Source of the DNA: a virus
IMG/VR virus record: IMGVR_UViG_3300037728_000010
Span: 1-36,626 of that record
Reading direction: 5' to 3' (one strand)
Length of the DNA: 36,626 bases
The notes under the pieces were generated by a model that saw only the letters and a list, made by a program, of their open reading frames with translations, was not told the origin of the DNA and searched no databases. Position numbers and translations under genes: made by a program. Positions 16,142-22,417 of the stretch are shown here, in pieces. Position 1 is the stretch's first letter. Every line of letters starts with the position of its first letter.

Positions 16142-16318
16142 ATGAAAGATAAAGAGGGTACGAAGTTGCGGCGCATAATTCAAGACGAGGTGCGTCGCAC
16201 CCTTATCAAAGAAGAATTTTCCAAAGACGAAGAAGAAGAGATCCGGCGAATCATTCGTTCGGAAATTTCAGAAGTCTTTTACGACCTGTTTAGGCGCAGG
16301 TCTTTTTGGATTGACTAA
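16142..16318 (+). CDS. Mini-protein made of two targeting-type helices, 58 aa
   Basis: ATG at 16142, TAA at 16316-16318. MKDKEGTKLRRIIQDEVRRT is one copy of the motif and EEEIRRIIRSEISEVFYDLF a second, joined by an acidic linker, ending RRRSFWID. There is almost no sequence outside the motif, so the protein may act as a core filler or as a competitor/regulator of targeting. The reading frame is supported by strong similarity of both helices to those of eleven other genes in this window. Confidence 0.75.
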   Translation: MKDKEGTKLRRIIQDEVRRTLIKEEFSKDEEEEIRRIIRSEISEVFYDLFRRRSFWID

Positions 16319-16336
16319 TTTGAAACCAAAAGATCC

Positions 16337-16636
16337 ATGTCTCCACAAAAACTTAAACGTATTATTCGAGAAGAAGTTTCAAATCTTATCTCCGAATCCC
16401 ACCTGTCTCCCGGAGAGGTTGTTGGCAAAGGTGTAGGTCCAATTGAAATCCGGGAAGAGATCGGAAGTCTTCGAACAATGGGTGGAGACATTGAAATTTA
16501 TGCCGTTGAAGACCAGCGGACAATGGACGTTGGAGTATACATCGTTGAGTACGGAGAAACAAACGGTATTATCATTGGAGCAAACGACGCAGACAAAGTT
16601 TCTCGAATGATTTCAAGTGTTACGGAACTGTTTTAG
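16337..16636 (+). CDS. Targeting-motif small protein, 99 aa
   Basis: Starts MSPQKLKRIIREEVSNLISE, a clean copy of the motif with I-R-E as possible cleavage step. The mature part is alpha/beta (IGSLRTMGGDIEIYAVED, VGVYIVEYGETNGIIIGAND) and seems a small folded domain of unknown family. It directly precedes the prohead protease gene by 30 nt, which suits a protease substrate. Confidence 0.78.
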   Translation: MSPQKLKRIIREEVSNLISESHLSPGEVVGKGVGPIEIREEIGSLRTMGGDIEIYAVEDQRTMDVGVYIVEYGETNGIIIGANDADKVSRMISSVTELF

Positions 16637-16666
16637 TAATCAATTATCAAAACTAAGCTTTCAAAC

Positions 16667-17365
16667 ATGGCAGAAGTAGAAACAAAACAACAGCTTGATA
16701 CAAAGCCGGAAAAAGAAAAAGCGGACATTGTTGATGTTCGGCCTTTCAGGTACGAAAAGAAAAAGACTCGACTTGACGAGGCTGCGGGGGACTCTGACGA
16801 GCCCCTTGTTGTAAAAGGTATTCTTCAACGGGCCAATGCCCAAAACCAGAACGGTCGGATATATCCTAAAAAAGTGCTTAAACGGGAAGTTGAAGATTAT
16901 AAGAAGCTCATTAATGAACGCAGAGCATTAGGCGAACTTGACCACCCGGACAGTTCCGTTGTGAACCTAAAAAACGTTTCACACATGGTTACGGATGTGT
17001 GGTGGAAAGGAAACGATCTTATGGGGGAAGTAAAAGTTCTTGACACGCCCAACGGTCGAATTCTAAAAAGTCTTCTTAACGACAACGTGAATATCGGAAT
17101 TTCAAGCCGTGGAATGGGAAGCGTGAAAGAACAAACAGACGGAACGCTTCGAGTTGGAAATGACTTTGATCTTATCGCTTGGGACTTTGTTTCAAACCCT
17201 TCAACACACGGCGCGTTCATGGACGAAGTAAACGAAGGGGTCGTGCAAGAGGGTCTTATTACCGAAAGCCGGGAGGCAAAGAAAGAAATGGATAGGTGGA
17301 AAGACGTAAACAGTTTTGCAAGCGAGCTTATTGAAGAAATGTCTGAAGAATACGAAATTGAATAA
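16667..17365 (+). CDS. 21: Prohead core protease (gp21-like), 232 aa
   Basis: Serine protease that matures the head by cutting scaffold, internal proteins and the capsid protein N-terminus. Recognisable blocks are LVVKGILQRANAQNQNGRIY (48-67), the catalytic His in RALGELDHPD (H93), the nucleophile region NIGISSRGMGSV (S146/S147) and the FDLIAWDFVSNPST block that should carry the acidic residue. Length and order agree with T4 gp21 (peptidase U9/S78 group). The residues before 48 form an unusually long charged N-terminal extension, which may be self-cleaved. The next gene overlaps by 1 nt (TAATG). Confidence 0.95.
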   Translation: MAEVETKQQLDTKPEKEKADIVDVRPFRYEKKKTRLDEAAGDSDEPLVVKGILQRANAQNQNGRIYPKKVLKREVEDYKKLINERRALGELDHPDSSVVNLKNVSHMVTDVWWKGNDLMGEVKVLDTPNGRILKSLLNDNVNIGISSRGMGSVKEQTDGTLRVGNDFDLIAWDFVSNPSTHGAFMDEVNEGVVQEGLITESREAKKEMDRWKDVNSFASELIEEMSEEYEIE

Positions 17366-17766
17366 TGATTCGGCTCAACAGTTTACTTAAAGAGGCGTTT
17401 TCCGAACTTGAAAAAGAGCTTCGAACGCTTGGGGAAAACCTAGGTGAAGAAATGGACCTATATCGTTCAGGGAGGGCCGGAACGTATTTCACCTATAACG
17501 GAACGTATGAAGGGTTTGACGTTACCGTAGAATACTTTGGCCGATCTAGAAGCGTTCTTCAAATTTCTTTTTCTCTTCAAAACCCCGACCTTCGGGGCAA
17601 GCAAATTCTTCGGTTCAAAACAACCACGTCAAGTTTTCCAACCGTTTCAATTGAAGAAATTGTTAACGACGTTTCCGACGCGGCAGGAGAGTTTGACGTT
17701 GAATCCGTAGAGCAGTTCATCGAAGAAATGAAGTCAACAGCCGAAGGAACTTTAGAAAACCAGTAA
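17365..17766 (+). CDS. Small head-region protein, 133 aa
   Basis: Starts MIRLNSLLKEAFSELEKELR, a hydrophobic/basic N-terminal helix of the T4-like targeting type (compare T4 MKTYQEFIAEA) rather than the Arg-rich motif. The middle is beta-rich (GTYEGFDVTVEYFGRSRSVL) and the end helical and acidic. Coupled to the protease gene by TAATG. Likely a substrate or partner in prohead assembly; family unknown. Confidence 0.72.
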   Translation: MIRLNSLLKEAFSELEKELRTLGENLGEEMDLYRSGRAGTYFTYNGTYEGFDVTVEYFGRSRSVLQISFSLQNPDLRGKQILRFKTTTSSFPTVSIEEIVNDVSDAAGEFDVESVEQFIEEMKSTAEGTLENQ

Positions 17767-17772
17767 AAAGAT

Positions 17773-18744
17773 ATGAACAGTAAAGATTTCATTAGAAGTT
17801 TGATTCACGAGGCGTATTATGCAAATCGTGGACGACCTGTGCGTTCTCCGTTTAGCCACTACAGAGAGTATAACCCCGGCAGGCCGTATACGGACACCTT
17901 CCAAGAAATTACCGACTTGTACAACACGACGTATCGGATGCTTCACCAAGAAGATGCATTCGAAGAAGTTCACTACAGCGAGCCGATGAACGTTTTAGTG
18001 GCCGTTCCTCTAGAGGAAAGCGAGTTTGAAGGTCCATATACTATCTTTGGGCTAAAGGCCGCTAGAGGTTATCACAAGGACTACAGGTTCATTGATAAAG
18101 GTATTGAAGGGGCCGGATCTTACTACATCAACGAAGAAGAGGTAGACATGCTTCTTCAAAACCCAAAAAAGGCAATCCGAGAGCTTAACCGGGAATACTT
18201 TGGTAGGATTGGGATGCACCCAAAATCAAGAGAACGGCTTGATGAATCTGTTGTAAACGAAAAATCAAAGTCTGAAACCCAACAGAGGCTTTTCGGAATG
18301 GTTTACGCTTACAAGCAAGGAGAACTTGACTTGGGCGAGCTTGACGACGACTTGGCAGAAAAGATCAAGTCTATCGCTGACGACATTTCGATGGAAGATG
18401 CAAAAGATTTTGCCGAAACTGGTCACGACGACATTCCCCCGGAAGTAAAAGAAGAGGCTTTTCGAAGAAAAGCAAGAGCGTATATTAAAGAACATTTGTT
18501 AGCGGAAGAGAATCCGTACATAGGATGGGAAAACCTTCCCCCCGGATGGGACGAAGAAAGCCTTCAAAGCTTTGCTAGAAGCCTTACAGGAAAAACAAAA
18601 GACGACACAGAAGGGTTTTTCTCAAATTGTATGGACAAAATGGAAGACGAGCTTGACGACCCGGAAGCATTTTGCGCTTCGCTAAAAGACGAGTATTTGG
18701 GCCGTGAAGATTGGAGAACAGGCCCAAACGGGGAGAATGATTAA
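17773..18744 (+). CDS. Modular head-region protein with DUF3008-like domain, 323 aa
   Basis: N-terminus MNSKDFIRSLIHEAYYANRG resembles a T4-type targeting peptide. Residues 40-140 are an uncharacterised alpha/beta region. Residues 164-226 match the DUF3008 pattern: KSETQQRLFGMVYAYKQGEL, then IADDISMEDAKDFAETGHDD. Residues 266-316 form a third module (SLTGKTKDDTEGFFSNCMDK, DDPEAFCASLKDEYLG) with two Cys, known to me from unrelated small proteins. DUF3008 is usually a free protein of about 60 aa; here it is embedded. Probably carried in the head; function unknown. Confidence 0.78.
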   Translation: MNSKDFIRSLIHEAYYANRGRPVRSPFSHYREYNPGRPYTDTFQEITDLYNTTYRMLHQEDAFEEVHYSEPMNVLVAVPLEESEFEGPYTIFGLKAARGYHKDYRFIDKGIEGAGSYYINEEEVDMLLQNPKKAIRELNREYFGRIGMHPKSRERLDESVVNEKSKSETQQRLFGMVYAYKQGELDLGELDDDLAEKIKSIADDISMEDAKDFAETGHDDIPPEVKEEAFRRKARAYIKEHLLAEENPYIGWENLPPGWDEESLQSFARSLTGKTKDDTEGFFSNCMDKMEDELDDPEAFCASLKDEYLGREDWRTGPNGEND

Positions 18745-18769
18745 AAAAAACACTAAACCAAAAAGACAA

Positions 18770-19099
18770 ATGAAAATTAGTAACCAAAAACTTCAGAAAA
18801 TAGTTCGTGAAGAAACAAAAAAGGTTTTGTCTGAACAAGAAACAGTGTCCGGGCCTAGTGTTCCCCGGAAGATAGACTCTGCTCTTCAAACTATGGGTTT
18901 AGGTGATACCTCTCGCTACAAAGTTTATAAGGAAGATATGCGAATGGGCGAACCTATTTATATAGTAGAGATTAACCCTTCGACTCTTCCCGGTGGTCTA
19001 ACCTTGAATCCGAATATGCTTTCTTCCATTGCTAAAAGAAGTGACTTAAATAAAGTTAGATTTGACGGTCAAGTTGCTGAATTATGGTTTGATGGATAA
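18770..19099 (+). CDS. Targeting-motif small protein, 109 aa
   Basis: The start at 18770 gives MKISNQKLQKIVREETKKVL, a standard motif copy; the in-frame ATGs at 18704 and 18737 overlap the preceding gene and would bury the motif. The rest is a small alpha/beta domain (RYKVYKEDMRMGEPIYIVEI, VRFDGQVAELWFDG). The following gene overlaps by 1 nt (TAATG). Family unknown. Confidence 0.76.
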   Translation: MKISNQKLQKIVREETKKVLSEQETVSGPSVPRKIDSALQTMGLGDTSRYKVYKEDMRMGEPIYIVEINPSTLPGGLTLNPNMLSSIAKRSDLNKVRFDGQVAELWFDG

Positions 19100-19356
19100 T
19101 GATTACTTTTAAGGATATCTTACGCGAAAAGCTTTTTTCTGACGTTGTGAGGCTTGGGCTTACTGCTCCAAAAGAAAAAGACTATGAAATCGAGCACATA
19201 ACAAGAGGGTCTAATTTAACCCACGCTTTTGAGAAGATGAAGATGTGGGCTAAAAACAACGGGTACGAAATCGAAAGGCCACAGGCCGGGGAAGAAAGCA
19301 TATACGACTACAGATTTGTCAAGAATGGCAACAAGGAAAGAGTGGTAGATATATAA
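19099..19356 (+). CDS. Small protein with T4-type N-terminal helix, 85 aa
   Basis: MITFKDILREKLFSDVVRLG resembles a head-targeting peptide (L-R-E step). The remainder (HITRGSNLTHAFEKMKMWAK, DYRFVKNGNKERVVDI) is a compact alpha/beta segment without recognised family. Overlaps the previous gene by 1 nt. Confidence 0.68.
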   Translation: MITFKDILREKLFSDVVRLGLTAPKEKDYEIEHITRGSNLTHAFEKMKMWAKNNGYEIERPQAGEESIYDYRFVKNGNKERVVDI

Positions 19357-19379
19357 GACTGAAGTAAAAAGAAAATCTC

Positions 19380-19796
19380 ATGAAATTTGATAAGCTTGTT
19401 TCACTTTTGGTCGAAGAACAGAAAAAAGAGTCTTCAAACGAAAACTGGTTTGAATCGGAAGGCAATCTTTCCGAAGACCAAAAGAAAATCCTCTTTCGTG
19501 AGCTAAAAAATTTTCACGAAAACGACAAGTATATATATAATGAAGGAAATTTAAACAAGCTTTCAAAGAAACTTCATGCGGTTGCTAAGTACGCCAAGCG
19601 GTATTTAAACGAAAAGAACACGCCGTTTGACAACGTAACGGTTAACCGCAATATGAGAGAACTCAAAAAATATTTAAACAAGTTTGAAAAAACGGCAGAA
19701 AAGACGCAAAAGAACCGAGAACGTCTTTCTGCCCTATATGAAGATATTGCAATGATTCTTGACCGCTACTTCGACGTGTCAAGCGGCCAAGAATAA
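19380..19796 (+). CDS. Helical head-region protein, 138 aa
   Basis: MKFDKLVSLLVEEQKKESSN begins with a short hydrophobic helix and V-E-E. The rest is entirely helical and Lys/Asn/Glu-rich (KKLHAVAKYAKRYLNEKN, LKKYLNKFEKTAEKTQKN), ending FDVSSGQE. No family recognised. Neighbours and N-terminus suggest another head-internal protein. Confidence 0.68.
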   Translation: MKFDKLVSLLVEEQKKESSNENWFESEGNLSEDQKKILFRELKNFHENDKYIYNEGNLNKLSKKLHAVAKYAKRYLNEKNTPFDNVTVNRNMRELKKYLNKFEKTAEKTQKNRERLSALYEDIAMILDRYFDVSSGQE

Positions 19797-19819
19797 ATCA
19801 AACCTGACACGTCAGATGA

Positions 19820-20242
19820 ATGAACAATAAAACCATTATACAAAAAATGAAGCTTACAAACCGAGAAGTTATTCAAGCACGACAAGCAATTCAAGTTCTA
19901 GAAGACATGGAAATCGAAGGCGACCTAGTTTGGGCGGTCGTCATTAACGCTGAAGAACTCGAACAGGCTCACGAACGTTATCAAAAGGCATACCAGCGCC
20001 ACGTTAATGACCAAATCGTTCGTGACGAAAACGGTGATCCGGTATACCCGGAAGGCGTTGACCCTGACAACGAACAGGTTGACCCGAAGTTCGAAGATAA
20101 AGGTCAACTTGTCGAAGACCTAAACAATCTTTTAAGCAAAGAGGTCGAGCTTGACCTTGAAACGGTCACAAAAGACGATATGCCAACATCTATCAAGCCG
20201 AAAGTAATTCGCGGACTTCGGTTTATGATTGAAGACCTGTAA
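19820..20242 (+). CDS. Acidic helical protein, 140 aa
   Basis: Reads MNNKTIIQKMKLTNREVIQA; an alternative start at Met10 would give MKLTNREVIQARQAIQVLED. Acidic and helical, with a Pro/Asp-rich centre (DENGDPVYPEGVDPDNEQVD) and a C-terminal helix (KPKVIRGLRFMIEDL). I do not recognise a family; such length and composition fit a tail- or head-assembly chaperone as well as a core protein. It is followed by a structured leader of the next gene. Confidence 0.7.
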   Translation: MNNKTIIQKMKLTNREVIQARQAIQVLEDMEIEGDLVWAVVINAEELEQAHERYQKAYQRHVNDQIVRDENGDPVYPEGVDPDNEQVDPKFEDKGQLVEDLNNLLSKEVELDLETVTKDDMPTSIKPKVIRGLRFMIEDL

Positions 20243-20272
20243 AAAATATAAGTTAAATAAAACGGTTGCAAA

Positions 20273-20339
20273 TCAGTTACCGCTTGTTTTCAATAAAGGT
20301 TATGTTAAATATTCATGTTTTGAAAAACAAAGTAACTGA
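20273..20339 (+). promoter_or_regulatory. Long hairpin ending 2 nt before a start codon
   Basis: TCAGTTAC (20273-20280) pairs perfectly with GTAACTGA (20332-20339). Inside, CTTGTTTTCAA pairs with TTGAAAAACAAAG with two single-A bulges, giving about 19 pairs around a 26-nt loop. The hairpin ends right at the ATG of the holin-like gene (20342). It could hold back translation or mark an mRNA end. Confidence 0.5.
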
Positions 20340-20341
20340 CA

Positions 20342-20692
20342 ATGACAACCGACAAAGCAAATACACAAGCCCCAATGCCCCCCAAACCTCCAGAGCAAGT
20401 TGGGGACGGGGAAGATAAAGAGAAGAGTGAAAATCCCCCAAAAAGCAAAAAGAAACTTGACGTTGGGCTTCCTCAAGACCTAAAAGAACGGTTTACGTCA
20501 AGGAAGTTTCTTGCGGGGGTTGCTCTTCACGTGATTAGCATTGCTCTTCTTCTTACAGGATTTATTGACCCGGTGAACTGGACACAGTTTAACCTTGCCG
20601 TTTATGGGGTCTATTCTGTTTCTAACGCTGCAAGCAAGTTTGCAGGTGGAGACAAAAGAGATCCGCAAGTAGGTGGAATCATGTCCAAGTAA
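20342..20692 (+). CDS. Holin-like membrane protein, 116 aa
   Basis: A 60-residue polar, Pro/Lys-rich N-terminal arm (PMPPKPPEQVGDGEDKEKSE) precedes two membrane helices: about residues 58-76 (KFLAGVALHVISIALLLTGF) and 82-100 (TQFNLAVYGVYSVSNAAS). The short turn between them (IDPVNW) and the charged end fit small phage holins with two helices. A holin here, far from an endolysin, is a topology-based guess; another membrane role is possible. A hairpin lies directly upstream of its start. Confidence 0.62.
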   Translation: MTTDKANTQAPMPPKPPEQVGDGEDKEKSENPPKSKKKLDVGLPQDLKERFTSRKFLAGVALHVISIALLLTGFIDPVNWTQFNLAVYGVYSVSNAASKFAGGDKRDPQVGGIMSK

Positions 20693-20750
20693 ACAAACAA
20701 CTACAAACGATTACATTTAACGTTAAGTTAATAGGAAGAATTAAAACACA

Positions 20751-21041
20751 ATGAGACTTTCAAGACGTAAACTGCGCCGCATGATCCGTGAAGAACTTAA
20801 AGAAGCTAAAGGGCTTTTTAACAAGCCTTCAAATGTTCTTAGACGGAGGCTTCCTTCATATGACTCAATCTTTGACATGGGAAAAAGATTGGAAATTGAA
20901 GACGGCCCGGATCTTGCCACCGTCACTTACAATTATGGATCTAGAACATACGTCGTAAGTGGAGACGGAATGCGTAGGGGACTCGCCCAAGAAGTATTTC
21001 GAGTCCTTGATGGTGCAGGATTTAATGTAACTCGCAAGTAA
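20751..21041 (+). CDS. Targeting-motif small protein, 96 aa
   Basis: MRLSRRKLRRMIREELKEAK is a canonical motif copy, nearly identical to the next gene's start. The mature part (ATVTYNYGSRTYVVSGDG, FRVLDGAGFNVTRK) is a small beta/alpha fold. Unknown family. Preceded by an AT-rich leader without Shine-Dalgarno. Confidence 0.78.
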   Translation: MRLSRRKLRRMIREELKEAKGLFNKPSNVLRRRLPSYDSIFDMGKRLEIEDGPDLATVTYNYGSRTYVVSGDGMRRGLAQEVFRVLDGAGFNVTRK

Positions 21042-21085
21042 AGCTATACACGCATATACATTTACTAAAATAAAAAATCAGTATA

Positions 21086-21646
21086 ATGAGACTATCAAAA
21101 CGCAAACTTAAACGCATCATTCGTGAGGAAGTTCGAAAGACCCTGAACAGTAATTCAAGAAGATCAAGACGAAGAGTTACTGAAAGTGTTTCAAATCTTT
21201 ATGAACTAGACCCATATATGGGAAATGATCTTTGGGAGACACTAAGAAATCAAGATTTGACAGATATTCCAGAAAGGGCACTAGTTGAAAACATTATTAA
21301 TCCAGTTGAAGACAGGATCAGAGAGAGCTTCAAAAGAAGAAGAGATATTGAAGATACCGACAGAGGCCAAGTTGTTAGCACAAAACTAGCTGCTGGAGTT
21401 TATGAAGACGGAATGAGTGTTATTGGTTTTGTTGACCCGCAATCTTCAGGCATAGCCGGATTTGAAGGCCACCCAAGAGAAGGAAACTGTGTTGCGATGT
21501 ATGTTATTCCTAAAGAACAGTCCGGAACAAGACTTTTTAGAGGAAACGTAAGACGCAGCAGGATGAAAGATAGCAAAAAATGGGGACGAACAATAAGGAG
21601 TGCTGTTCCCGATGTTGTTAGCGAAACAAGAGAGAAAACACAATAA
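21086..21646 (+). CDS. Targeting-motif protein, 186 aa
   Basis: MRLSKRKLKRIIREEVRKTL is followed by a Ser/Arg patch (SNSRRSRRRVTESVSNL). The body (STKLAAGVYEDGMSVIGFVD, EGNCVAMYVIPKEQSGTRLF) looks like a folded alpha/beta domain, and the end is basic. The pair with the preceding gene suggests duplication of the N-terminal peptide only, since the bodies differ. Family unknown. Confidence 0.76.
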   Translation: MRLSKRKLKRIIREEVRKTLNSNSRRSRRRVTESVSNLYELDPYMGNDLWETLRNQDLTDIPERALVENIINPVEDRIRESFKRRRDIEDTDRGQVVSTKLAAGVYEDGMSVIGFVDPQSSGIAGFEGHPREGNCVAMYVIPKEQSGTRLFRGNVRRSRMKDSKKWGRTIRSAVPDVVSETREKTQ

Positions 21647-21677
21647 AATACTAATCAATCAAAACACACAGAGTTAT

Positions 21678-21884
21678 ATGCAAAGAGCAAGAGTAGGAGT
21701 TGAAGTTCGAGACAACGACGTTGAAAAGGCGCTTTCAGTTTTCAACCGGAGAGTTAAAAAGTCCGGTATTCTATACGAGCACATTCAAAACCAGCAGTTT
21801 ACAAAACCTTCAAAAGAAAGAAGGGATGCTCGAAAACAAAAAGAGCGCCGGATTAAACGCAAAAATAGAAGTAACAGGTATTAA
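21678..21884 (+). CDS. rpsU: Ribosomal protein bS21 homologue, 68 aa
   Basis: Starting at ATG 21678 the protein reads MQRARVGVEVRDNDVEKALS, then FNRRVKKSGILYEHIQNQQF, TKPSKERRDARKQKERRIKR and a basic tail. The order (beta start, VxxALxxFxRxxxKxGIL, FxKPSxERR, basic helix) is that of bacterial bS21, and the length fits (about 65-75 aa). bS21 sits on the 30S platform near the anti-Shine-Dalgarno end of 16S rRNA. Phage-encoded bS21 is known in several marine phages and huge phages. It lies among head genes, 6 nt before the next motif gene. The earlier in-frame start at 21600 overlaps the preceding gene and is not used. Confidence 0.88.
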   Translation: MQRARVGVEVRDNDVEKALSVFNRRVKKSGILYEHIQNQQFTKPSKERRDARKQKERRIKRKNRSNRY

Positions 21885-21889
21885 ACAAT

Positions 21890-22219
21890 ATGAAGATTTC
21901 ACAGCGAAAACTAAAGCGGACTATCCGTGAAGAGGTTCAACACCTCACCGAAGAAGCGGTGATGAAATATACGTCAGCGGTTGACTTTAAACGAGCAAGT
22001 AAAGCGTACCGAGAAGCCGACGTTGAAGTTAAAAAAGACGAAGACTACCCCGATACTACATGGATTGTGAAAGGCCCAAGAAGAGAAGTAGAGCGTTGGA
22101 TTGATATTACGTCGAAAGGAGAGGGTAGGCACATCCGAAAAGCTATGTACGACGCTATTGAGGGCGGCAGCAAAGCCGCAAAGATGTGGAGCAAAGCACG
22201 CCGCTTTTTCTCCGGATAA
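21890..22219 (+). CDS. Targeting-motif small protein, 109 aa
   Basis: MKISQRKLKRTIREEVQHLT is a canonical motif copy. The rest (VDFKRASKAYREADVEVKKD, YPDTTWIVKGPRREVERWID, GGSKAAKMWSKARRFFSG) forms a small alpha/beta domain with a basic end. Family unknown. It is the last small gene before the scaffold-capsid unit and only 6 nt after bS21. Confidence 0.77.
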   Translation: MKISQRKLKRTIREEVQHLTEEAVMKYTSAVDFKRASKAYREADVEVKKDEDYPDTTWIVKGPRREVERWIDITSKGEGRHIRKAMYDAIEGGSKAAKMWSKARRFFSG

Positions 22220-22248
22220 ATGGATTTTAAAAAAAATTCATACAAACA

Positions 22249-22266
22249 CTATATATAAGTGTGAAC
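22249..22266 (+). promoter_or_regulatory. Late-promoter-like motif before scaffold and capsid genes
   Basis: CTATATATAAGTGTGAAC begins about 170 nt before the scaffold ATG. It matches the copy at 32268 (CTATATATAAATGTGAAC) in 17 of 18 positions. The long transcribed leader that follows contains a hairpin. Confidence 0.62.
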
Positions 22267-22305
22267 ATATAAGTTACACACACCTTGCAAAGAGTTATTC
22301 AAATG

Positions 22306-22336
22306 TCGAAAACGGCGTTCATATACGCCGTATCGA
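22306..22336 (+). promoter_or_regulatory. Hairpin in the scaffold/capsid leader
   Basis: ACGGCG (22312-22317) and CGCCGT (22326-22331) form a 6-bp GC stem with loop TTCATATA, flanked by TCGA on both sides that can extend the stem after a small internal loop. It lies in the untranslated leader of the highly expressed capsid unit and may stabilise the mRNA. Confidence 0.45.
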
Positions 22337-22417
22337 AATTTAGCATTTTAACATAAGTTCTCAATTGTCTCTCTCAATAGAGGCAGAGATCAACAATAAA
22401 TCATATAAACTACTATC

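Noticed and set aside
21600-21677. Longer N-terminus for the bS21 gene
   Set aside because: Would overlap the end of the preceding gene and add residues not found in bS21; the ATG at 21678 fits the family.
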